Part shown: positions 46,652-58,600 of the stretch, in pieces
Layout of the letters: each line of letters begins with the position of its first letter
How positions within the stretch are numbered: position 1 is the first letter of the stretch
Assembly: GCF_040054535.1 (NCBI RefSeq)
Contig: NC_090783.1
Location: forward strand, 1,020,001 to 1,084,000
DNA length: 64,000 bases
Source of the DNA: Antennarius striatus
Lineage: Eukaryota; Chordata; Actinopteri; Lophiiformes; Antennariidae
Direction: 5' to 3'
Program-made: the position numbers and the translations under genes
The notes under the pieces: generated by a model
Databases searched by the model: none
Seen by the model: only the letters and a program-made list of their open reading frames with translations
What the model was told of the DNA's origin: nothing

Positions 46652-49600
46652 ATAAATCCCACCTTCCCCCCCCCTCCAGATGTGTGACACCTGTGGGTTG
46701 TTCCTGGAGACCAGCAGCTCTGATTTGACCTCTGACCCCCCCAGCGGGTCATCGGGTGTCGTCGAGAACGAGAACCTGAACGCCGTCCGTCACGAAAAGT
46801 TCTGCTGCTGGAAGTTCCGGAGGGGGGCGTCGTCTTCCTGCCCGGCGCCGCCCGACACGGCCTCCTCGCTGATGGTGCGGGGCAACAGGGCCCGCGTCTC
46901 CTATTACCCCCTCTCCAGGGGGTATCTGGAGCGACAGGTGAGCGTCGGTGACGTTACGCGTGTGGCGGAGCGGCTGGGCGGCGTGATGCGGGAGGCTGAG
47001 GAGGAAGTCCAGCGGCTCTACCGGAGCTACTCGTGGCTAACGGACGTTAGCGTCTTCATCGACCAATGGCGCGACGGCGCTGCGGAATCCATGACGGGTC
47101 AGCCGGCCTCGCTGTACGAGGAGCGCGTGAAGACGCTACGCCGCTGGACGGAACGAGTCAACGCCCTTCCCTCATTGGTCTGCACCTCCGATCGGCTCTT
47201 CATCATCGACGTCACCGCCGTGAAGGAACGTCTGAGTACGTTAACACGTGGTAAAGAACGAGATGCGGTCTCACTGATGTCGTATCCATCCGCCAACACG
47301 TGGTAAAGAACGAGATGCGGTCTCACTGATGTATCCATCCACCAACACGTGGTAGAGAACGAGATGCGGTGTCACTGATGTATCCATCCACCAACACGCG
47401 GTAAAGAACGAGATGCGGTCTCACTGATGTATCCATCCACCAACACGTGGTAAAGAACGAGATGCGGTCTCACTGATGTATCCATCCACCAACACGTGGT
47501 AGAGAACTAGATGCAGTCTCACTGATGTATCCATCCACCAACACGTGGTAGAGAACTAGATGCAGTCTCACTGATGTATCCATCCACCAACACGTGGTAA
47601 AGAACGAGATGCGGTCACAAGCATGACTCATATCTCAAATCGTAGCTCGTGTCTGGAGGTTCTACTTCACATACGTGTGTAAAGACGTGTAAGCAGTAAG
47701 CGTGTCCTGAACTGATGTTGGATCTTTTGCTGTTTGTTCTTCAAGGTCGGCAGCTGAAGGTCATGGAGCAGGAAGTGCTGGAACTACTTGTCTCGCAGAT
47801 AAAGCTGCGGTCTGAAGGCGTGGCGTTGGACCTGGAGGAGGTTTCTGCCCAGCTGGAGGCAGAACCGCGAGACTTACGTGATCTCTCCACGTACGCCCTG
47901 ACGGTACGCCGAATATTTAAACTTTACACGTTTGCACGAAAACTAAAGAATACAAAAGGGAAAAATTGAAAGAGAAACTGAAACGGCTCCCGCTGAAGCG
48001 CCTGAAGGGTAAAGACAGGATCTCTAATACCCCGGCGCTCCCCGTTTTACCTCTAGATCCTCGGTGGCTGCTTTTAGTCACACGGTGGCTTTAATTATTC
48101 ATCCCTGGGCTCTGGTGATGTGCTCTCAATTCAAATCCCATCATCCCCAAACCATCAGGTGACGCATCGCACATCAGCGAGGGGGGGCACGAGCGTGGAA
48201 GGAACCCTTTAAAAATCCATTTTCACGTCAGAGACGGTTCATTATGTGCTCATTTATGATCTGTTAATGTTTCAGGAGTTAATCATCATCACTTGTTTCC
48301 ATGGTTTCTGATCCCTAAAGCATCCAGGAGGTCGTTTGGCGTCGGGTCCTCGGTGACTTCAGGGTCAGTTACTGAGATGTGTGCAAAAAGATGTACATAA
48401 GTTGAAATTTGACCTTGACCTAGTTTCTCAAGGTCAAGGTCTTCATCTCATCTTCATCCCCTCTCCTGCCTGAGTCGTGTTCTTTTTGTTTCGTCTTTCT
48501 ATCTGCAACGGTTGTGGAGACACTTGGATGGATGGACAGACGGAGACACGGACACCGACATTCACAATACGTTAGCGACGTTAGCATTGTGACGCCGATC
48601 CGCTTCCTGTCCTCAGGTGAGGCGGTCGGGGGAAACGCTGGCGGACGTGCTGAAGCGTCGGGACTACATTCGCTCCCTGCAGGACGCCGTCGGCTCGCAT
48701 TACAGGAGGATGACTGAGGAGGAGGCGACGCTAGAAGGAAAGGTCAGCGCCCCCCAAACGACTCCATTTGGCCCCCCCGTTATCGTTTTATGACTCGTTG
48801 TCACAGGTTACGCCCCAACATTACAGCAGCTTAATTACATCTGAGTTTTATATTTTATCTGCCCTCGCCGTGAGATGATGGCAGGAAGTGGTCGTCAATC
48901 AAACGGCGTCTGTCTTGAGTGCAGCTAGAAGTTCTGACTTCAACAAACTGTCCATGCATGTAATTCTGTACGGTATGTTCTCTGCGTGTTCTTACGTAGG
49001 GGCTGCAGGCGTGGGCTCGTTTTATTCACCTCTTATCGCCGGCCGACGGGGTCGTGTGCCGCCGTCTGCCGGCGGCGTCGAACGCCTTGGACACAATGTC
49101 GTCCTTCTTGGCAGCAGCGGTTAAAGACGTAGTTGCTAAAGCTACGTCTGGAGCCGCCCTGGACCCGACCCAGAATCCACAGGAGATGGTCTCCGCCCTC
49201 ACCTACACCTGTGCGCACCTGCAGAGCCTCAAGGCAAAGCTGGATCAGCTGAGCGTCAACAGACAAAACCTACAAGGTCTCTTAGCAACTCGTACAACTT
49301 GATAAATGCAGAAGGTTGTGGCGGGAAGGGCATCCAACATAAAAAACTTTGCTAAACAAATAGGAGTTTATCTAAAATAAGAAAAAGGATGAGGTGCCGT
49401 GGCGACGCCCAACGGGACAAGAAGGAAGGACGTTTTATGACAACAGAAAGAAATGTTTCTGATGCCATAGCACCTGTAATTTGTGTTATTATACAGTCAA
49501 AGACAGGCTAATATTGATCTTGATTTCCTCTCGCCAGAGCGTCCGGTGGATCCGACCGTTTTGACAACAGATGTTCAGAAAGTGGAGGCCCGTAAGGAGC

Positions 49601-52600
49601 TGTGGGAGCTGATAGCCGAGTTCACGGAGTGGTTAGAAGAACGGAAACAACTCGTTTGTAGTGAGGTAATGTGTCAAATCGAGCGTTCTCTGCTTCTTCA
49701 TGAGATAATGAAACACGGCTAATGGCTAATTCGTTTGCACTCACGGCGATGATGAATCGATTTAGCTAAAATCTACTTGACCTTGACTTACGACAACATT
49801 TCATCTCAAAATCTATTTGTTAGACATGCATCTTTTGAAATGTCTCTCCATCAGGATGTGATGTCACAAGCTCAAGAGAAAATTACCAAGTGGAAAGCCC
49901 GAGCTGTGTCGCTAACAGATGTTCTTCCGACCCATGATGCTGTGCTGCAAGAGACTTTAACAAAGCTGGAACGTTTAAATGATCGGCTTGCCGTCATGAA
50001 CGAGCTCCGACATCCGGCGCTAGAACAAAAACACTTGAAAGTTATTTTTGAAGGTCAGACTCTGCACGGTTTGTTCTAATGTGTGGTTATGAGCAGAGCA
50101 CTAAAAATATGGAAATACATTCCATCTGGCAGGAACGGGCGTACAGATTGACCCTGAAAAGAAGTTGACTTTCGCTGAATTGATGCTTCAACAAGTTGAA
50201 ATTGACAATAAACTTGTTTCCAAGGTGAGCGCTGGAGACGCGTTGTGAAAACAAGCTGAACAGACGTTAAAAATCAACTTATTTTCCTGCTTGTACTCGT
50301 TACTCTATCAGATATGCAGGGATGCGCAAGCGGAGAGTATGGTGAAGCAGACATTTCACAAACTTCGACAGGGATGGGAGGCCAGAAGCTTCCGTCTGGA
50401 TGAATTCCGTGTCGGGCAGCAACACGAGTCCACAGAGGACAAGGCTTCACATCGCCAAACTGCCGGTCAACCGTCGTGCTTCACCATAACTGGTGAAACT
50501 GGATAGGAAACAAACGAATGTTTCACATGACATCATCGTGTTGTCGTCACTCTGTCTCTCGGGCGAAATGTAATCGTTTTGCATTTTGTGGCTCAGATCT
50601 GGACGTTCACCTTACCGAGGTAGAGAACGACTTAATGGCTCTGTCCACCGTGTTGAAGTCACCACACAGTGTTGACGCCAGGCTGGAAATGGAGGACTGG
50701 GTGCAGTCACTACAAGAACTTGGTAAGGTGAACATCTGGGGAAAAATATACAAGAATACAAGAAACTTCCATCAAACGCAGAAAGACAATGAATGCTGTG
50801 TCGTTTTTTACAGGGAACCTGCTCTGTTTGTTTGAAAGATACCAGCAATCCTGGACCTTCTTGACCAAGATGTTCAACCAAAACTGTAGTATTCCCACAT
50901 GTTTGGTATGTGCCAAAGCGATTAAAGTGGTTTAGTCCAGCACTTTGCTTCAGATTGACATCAGATTCTCTTTCAGCAGGAGCAGTTCCAACCGGTTGAT
51001 GAGACATTTAAGAAAATAATGTCCTCCGTAACAAATGACCCCTGTGTGCTGAACTTTGTTCGCTCCACAAACACAAATGACGGATTCCATGGCGACGGCC
51101 TGTGCCAGCTTCTCACTGTTGGTCTCTTTACAATGGATAGTATTTCCAACCAGATGCTGGATCTCCTGGATACCCTCTGTGAGGAGTTCCCAAGACTGTA
51201 CTTCTTGAGTTATAGGGAAGTGATTGAACTACTCTCCTTTTACGCGACTCCTTCCACGCTGCTTCCCTTTGTACGAAAATGTTTCATTGGGGTACGTTGG
51301 TTCAAAGTGGACGGTGAGGTTCCATGTAATGAACCAGATGTAAAGACTGGTCAAACTCATGGCCAGACGAGGGTACTGGGGGTGTTCGGCAGCCTTCAAG
51401 AACGCATCACCTTTCCGTCACCCTTAGAACCAGATTGCAGTGCCTTGGTTTGGCTTTGTGTCTTCGAGAAGCAATTAAAACTGACCATGAAACAGCTGGT
51501 GAGCCAATGTGCGGTTGTGGGAAACCAGCTCGGAAAACTCAGTCAGGATTTGGTTTGCGATAAGAAACTTAGAGAAACCCTGTGTCAAGTTCCTAATTGG
51601 AGAGAAGCAGCACAGCCTATGTTGGATCTGGTGTCTGAATATCCTCTCCAGAGTCTGCTGGTGGCCGAAGAAGCAGTTTGGTGCAAAGTTGTTCTCCACG
51701 CTTCCCGGGAAACAAATGCGACAAAGTTCAGCGACGTTAAAGCCCACAATACTGACAAACTGACAAACATCTGTCGCGTCATTCGAGACGGGGTCTCAGT
51801 ATCTAAGTATACGATGATGTGTCTTTGTGCTTTTGTGCAGCTTACAATTAATCACGAACGACAGCTATCTCGACTCTCAGAGGTAGGATCTGTTCCTATG
51901 GAGTTTTCTTTTGAGTGGATGAGTTTGATGAAATATCACATACACGTAGAGGACTGCAGTCTGAAAGGTGATACTGATCCAACATGTTATGTGGACGTTC
52001 TGGGCCATCGATTCAAATACGATTATGAGTATTTTGGGCCACGAGGATGGGAGATGGTTCATACTCCGGTCACAGATCAGGCAGTAATGGGGGTTCTCTT
52101 CGCTCTCAGAAGCTACAGGTGTGGGTTTGTGAGTGGGTCCCTTATGTCCGGGAAGAAAACCACCGTGGTTCAGTTAGGTAGGGCCCTGGGGCGACAGGTC
52201 GTCACTGTTCAATGTTCTCCAACCATGACAGCCAGTGTTGTTCAGCGGATGCTCTTGGGAGCCCTGCAGACCGGAGCCTGGCTCGTACTGGACTCTGTGG
52301 ACCTCCTGACACAAGGGGTTCTGTCATTCCTTGGACATCATTTGGAACACATTCACCAATACTTCTCTGACTTCTCGAGAAAAACAAGTCAAAGATTGAA
52401 CGAGAATCCAAAAGACACAACTGCTGAAAGTCTCCATCCTGCTTCTCCTATAGTTCTTGAAGGAAAAAGTATTTCTGCCAGGCAAAGCTATGGGTGTGTC
52501 GTCCTTTCATCAAAGAGCTACTCATCTGAGATTCCAATGAGTCTGCAATGTGCAACCAGACCTGTTGCATTGACCCGTCCAGACTACAGTATAATTGCAG

Positions 52601-55600
52601 AGGTGATGCTGACTTCCATTGGTTTCTCAGAGGCACCATCCTTAAGCCGGAATCTAGTGACCTTCTTTGACCTTGCCAAAGATATGTGCTGTCTTCCGGA
52701 GTTCCTCTCTGATGACCAGAGTTGCTATCTTGTTGTCTTGCAAAAGATCATCTCCGCCTCTCAAATACACTTACAAGAAAATATTAGGCAAAGGGAAAAG
52801 TCGAAACAGGCTGAAGGTGCTGCTGCTGATCGCAGCGATCTTCCATTTTCACGAAATTTGCAAAAGAGAATCACTGAAAAGGATGGAAAAGAAACTGCAG
52901 AGCAGTCGGCATTTCACAATTCTCATTTGTCAGTCGTGAGGGGGTTGATGGAGGAGACAGCTATTGTGAAAGCAGTTCTATCTGTCTTTATGCCGGTTCT
53001 TTATGAGCCCAAGAAAGTCTCAGAGTTCGACAGAATTGTCAAGGAAACATTCCTGATAGCCTGTCAGCTTCCTGTTTTTCAACAATCCATCGAGGAAGAA
53101 GAAAAGAACAAACTTACAGAGGCTGTTTCAGAAGAACTACAAAGAAAAGGGCTTCACGCTGACAAAAAAGTCCTTAGCAGTGCTCTCACGCTCTACCAGA
53201 CGATGAAAGGCTCTCAGGCAGTTATACTTGTTGGCCCGACAGGAAGTGGAAAGTCAACCTGTTACCGTGCTCTAGCCGGGGCCCTGAATGGTTTGGCTGC
53301 CGAAGGGTTTGAGAAAGGCAATACGACAGAAGGAGAATGTCCACAGGTGGATCCACACATGTCTGATTCAACCTGGAACTCTGTTGAGACCGTGGTCGTG
53401 TTTCCAAATGCCATGACCCATGAAGAATCGTTCGGCTACTTCTGTGAAAAGAGAGGATGGCGAGATGGAGCTGTTACAAAGGTGCTGAGAGATTCAGGAC
53501 GACGTGAACAAACTCGTTCAACAATCTGTGACGGTTCTGAGACTATTCAGCGATCCATCGTCAAATGGCTGGTAATGGATGGAGAACCAGTGGGGCAACC
53601 AAGCTGGTTAGATTACTTTAGCACCCTTTGTGGACTTGAGGACCCGTTCCTATGCCTGTCGTCAGGTGAAAAACTTCCATCACAATCCCAGTTTAAGTTA
53701 CTAATGGAGATGACTGACCTTTGTGAGGCTAGTCCCTCGGCGGTGACCCGTTGCAGCCTTGTTCATTTCTCAGGGTCTGACCTGTGGAAAGCAGTGTGGA
53801 AGAGTCAAGTCCTCGCTCTCTCTTCTGACCACCAACTGAATCAAGGAACCTTGAAAATGTGGAAATGCCTGGCAGAAGATCTGTTCTCCAGCACTCTGAG
53901 TTTGATCAAGCAACATGTTTTAACCTCCGCTATCCACAGTGGAGACTCCGTCGGTGGGTCCGTGTATGGACTGCAGGAAGTCCTGTCATGTGCTCGGATC
54001 CTACATGCCCTCCTGCAGCATTTTGGGAAGGAAGTGGAGAAAGCTGGGACTATATCACAAATAGACCAAAGAGGTACAAACATGAACCTTTACAAACACA
54101 GAGACTAGTGAGGTCATGGTTTATGTATGTCAGTAGTGCTTTCTCGCCTCTCCTCCCACCAGGTTCACCTTCAAACCGAAGAGACTCTCAGACTAGACAA
54201 GAGCTGCTGGTCAGGAACCTTTTCCTGGTGGCATATATTTGGGGATTTAGTGGACACCTCCATCCTCGGTAAGATAATCATTACCAAAATAAGTTGTTTC
54301 ATACCATTTCTCGTAATATATTTTGTTTTCTCTACAGCCACTGGCCACAATTTAGCGTACTAGCCCGCCAGGTGTTGTTTGCTTGCCGGTACAAAATTGT
54401 GGTCCCGGATGATCAGAGTGTGTTTGAGTACTTTTTCAACAAAGACATCAGGATTAACCCCAAGACCACACCGTTAACAACTTCTGTCACACCCAAGGTT
54501 TGTCCTGAATATTGATTCTGCTGTCATGAAGCCACTTATATGTAGAGATTCCATGATAAATAGAAAGTTTTTTAAATTTCTTTGTGTAGTACAGGTACTA
54601 CACCTACCTCCTGAACCTCATGTTGGAGGTCAACCAGCCCGTGCTTCTTGCAGGAGAACCCGCCTCTGGAAAAACTTCTCTGTGCAAAAGTTTGCTGAGT
54701 TTCGACAAGCCACATATCGTCCTCCCAGGAAGTCAACTCCTGGGTTCCAGAGACCTGCGCCAGATACTGAATAGCATTAGCTTCCGCAAGAACTGTGAAG
54801 GTAAAGTGGCATCCAATCGAAAACGGCCAAGACTACTTCTTTTTGTGGACGACTTGCATGAAGCCCCCAATGGTGAGTCAGGAGACTTATGCAGAAACAA
54901 CATGAATTTTTCGTCCAGTGTTGAAGCTTCTTGTGACTTCCTGTTTATAGATGTCTACGGAAAGACGTCAGTTGCCCTTGAGACACTACGACAGACTATT
55001 TCTACTGGAGAGATCCTAACGTTTGATACCTACCAATTCAAAATACTAACATCCAGAACCATCAAATACTTGGCTTCCTGCTCTGTCCTTGGACCAGGAA
55101 GTCCCTGCAGTAGTTCGCTATCCTCCAGGCTCTTGCGACTGTTTTCCATCTTTGTGCTTCCTAGCTTATCTCTGGACGTTATTTTGTCCATCCATTCTCC
55201 TCAAATGAAAATGTGGGTCGAAGAGCTGCACCTTGAGCAGAACATCGAGGACGTGGTTTGTTCTATAATCACCGGAACTAAACGTCTGTATGATGCAGTA
55301 CAGAGCCAGTTCCAGCCGACGGAGCAGAAGCCCCATTCCATATTTTCCCATCATGATATTCAGAAGGTGTTTTGGGGTATGTACCTGTGGAGACCTAAAC
55401 CCCCAAATTATGGAACGATGCAAGAAATGGAGACCTTGCTAACTCACTATCCTGCAGCATCATTTGCTAACATCGTGCACCTCTGGATGCACGAGTGTTT
55501 GCGGACGTTCGGCGATAGATTATCCTCAGGGGTCGAGAGCAGGGCTCTTGTGTCTCTCATATCCAACACAGCAACGACTCACTATGGAACCAGATTGGTT

Positions 55601-58600
55601 GATGAACTCCAACCCGTCCGTGTTGAGGACCCACCCCTCGTCTACGGTCCGGACGCCTCTGAGATCCTCTCATCAATGAATCAACAACATCCTGGAGGTG
55701 ATTTTTCTTATCGGCCCCAAAGTCTTGATTCCCTCCTGGAGGCGCTGCGTACGCTCATGGACAGGAAACAGGAAGACGACAAAGGTCCTAACGGAAACAG
55801 CTTGATGACCGGATGTGTGCTGCACCGACAAAGGCTAAATCAGCTGTTACGTGTCCTCAGGGCGTTGGCCATACCAGGAGGTCATGGCGTGCTGATTGGC
55901 TCGGACAAGGGCACAGGCCGTAAGACCACAGTGCGTTTAGCGGCGTACGCAACAGGCTACCAGTTGATGGAGGTGCATCCTGAGAATGAAAATGAGTTGC
56001 ATGAAATCCTGAAGGAGGCCGGGAATCGGGTGAGAGCAGATGGGGTTCACGTCATCGTACTGGTCCATGAAGGGATCAGCCGACCTGTCAGAGAGGAAGT
56101 CTTGGTGGCAATGGCTCGAGGAAAATACCCAGGATTCCACACGGACGAGGAGCTGAGGAAGCTGGTTTCCAGAGTGACAGATGAGAAGGCCTCCAGAAGA
56201 TACCGAATGGACACCTGGATGTTTGAGAAGTAAGAGGGTGTGGTTTAATTCATCCGTTAGACCTCTGGTGGTCTTCACAAACCGGATTTGAAGTAGAATT
56301 CTGAAGTGCGAGTTTGTTACCATCACAAACTATTTGGTTCTGTTCCCTTCAACAAAGGTACTTGAACCAAACCCACAGAAAAGTTCACGTGTTCCTGTTG
56401 TTTCCCCTCAACATGTCGGACAGCGTTGGGGTACCCGCCGGCGAGTTGTCCCACGGATTGATGGTAAGTAAACAATGACTTCAAATTAAAACACGCAAAT
56501 GTCAGAAATACCCTGAGGTGCAACGGAACCCAGATGGACGTGTTTCCTCCAGGCCCAGCTGATCAAAGCCCTGAGCTCCAGCTGTTGCGTGGAGGTTTAC
56601 CAGCCCTGGTCCAACCGCTCCTTAGCAGAAGTCGCTGCTCAGTGCCTCAAATTTGGTCCCAACAAGCGTAAGTCTTCCTTAAACTTCTTCGTGTCGGTCT
56701 TACCGGGTTCTAACGCAACATGTTTTCCCTTTCCCTCAGCGGACAGTGGATCTGCCATCAGCCTGTCGGCGGCGATGGTGGGGATCCATCAATCTTCTTG
56801 TCGATACGCTTCCGTCCTCCTGAGAGATCGTCCTTTCGATCCTCAGACTTACATGGCGTTCGTTGCAAACTTTGAATATTTCTGCAGCCATCTGGACCGG
56901 GAACGACGGAGCAGAACCAACAGGTGATTCCTCAACCAGCAGTCAGGATACTCTAGAAAACGTACCTGATTCTCCCGTGTGTCTCCAGACTCTCCTCTGT
57001 CGTAGCTCGCTTGGACGCCATGAACGACGCGGCCGCGAAGCACAAAGAGCATCTGATCCGGCTGCGGGAGACGGTCGCTGCGACCCAGCAGGTAACACGG
57101 AACAGTCCAGCATTGTGAGCGCAGATCGATAATGAAGCTGCAGCGGCATCGACCGCCGCGCTTTAAAAAAAAAAAAATCCAAATAAGTTGATTTGCAAGT
57201 AATAAACCCAGTGCAGGTGGAGGAGTCTGGTGTTCACCAATCGAATTCCAGCTACGCAAGACTTCCAAGAATCCATACTTGAATTAATTTCTAAAGAAAA
57301 CATGAATATCCCCCTGCAGACTCAGTTCAGCTCTGGTTACCGTAGAACGCATTGGCTTTTTGATGCTTTCATGAATCTCTGAGCTCCTCTTCATCCTGCA
57401 GAGCGAGGAAGACCTCCTTCGTGTCGTGAGCGTCCAGACGAAGCTGCTGGACGAGGCTAACCAGACGTTAGCGGCGACGGAGGAGAAGCTGCATCAGCTG
57501 GAGGAGCAGATAGATGGCGCCGAGGAGCAGGTGAACGGATTCCGATGCGTTACAGATCACGTGATCGGTCATGTGACACGCAGACATTATTTGAACAGGA
57601 TGTCGTTATCTCTTCCAGCTCAGACCTTTTTTCGCCTCGGGCCTCGAGCTTCTGAACTGTCTGGACCCGTCGGACCTGGAGGAAGTCCGTCGGTACAGGG
57701 ATCCACCGGAGGGCGTGGTCAAAGTCATGGACGCCGTTTGTTTGCTGTTCAACCGTCCGCCGGGATGGGAAAGTGCCAAACAGCTGATCGGACAATCTGA
57801 TTTCTTCCAGGTGTTCATTTATTTTTTATTTTAAAGCTACGCTTGTGCTAACGTCATGCTAACGGTCGGGCGTCTATAGGAGCTGGAATTCTTTGACCGC
57901 TTCACGCGGACGAACGAGGAACTGGAGCAGCTCGGCCGGATCGTCGGCAGCCCGCCGTTTGCGCGGCGTTCCGTGTCGGATGCCAGTCGGGCTTGCGAGT
58001 CTCTGTTGCGGTGGGTCCGGGTGACGTACGAGCGCTGCTGCCTGCAGCGCCACCTGCAGGTCAAGAAACAGCTGGAGGCGCTGGCCGGGGATGCACAGCG
58101 TCGGTTGCGCCTGGCCCGGCGGCGCCAGGGGGAGGCGCGCCGCCGTCTGGAGGAGGCGCAGCAGAAGCTTCTGCTGGCGCAACGAAAACGGAAGGAGCAG
58201 GAGGCGGAGCTATGGGCGGCGGAGAGGACGGAAACAGGCGCCGCCGCCTTGATTGGACGGTTGGAGATGCACGATCAAGACTGGCGGACCGCAGCTCAGG
58301 TAACCCGTCGCCGGTAAACGTCATCATTATTTGTTTTTATGTTTGCTTCAATCATGATTACTCTCCCCTCAGGAGGCGGAGCTATCTGTACGAGCGTCGG
58401 CGGGCGACGCCCTCATCCTGGCTGCCATCGTGTCCTATGCAGGCCCGTTTGGACCAGACGTGCGCAAAGAACTGCTGAGCAAATGGCGTTCGCTCTGTCA
58501 GACAGGAAGCATCGACAAGAAGCCCGAGGACCCCCGCGCCTCCCTGCTGGGGCCCCCTGACGCCACGCCCCCTGATCCTCTGCCGGGGTTCCCCATCCCG

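Noticed and set aside
57550-57818. Overlapping frames at the dynein stalk suggesting a second gene
   Set aside because: The true frame (57619-57810, with LNCLDPSDLEEVRRY and GWESAKQLIG) matches the dynein microtubule-binding domain. The others are shadows.
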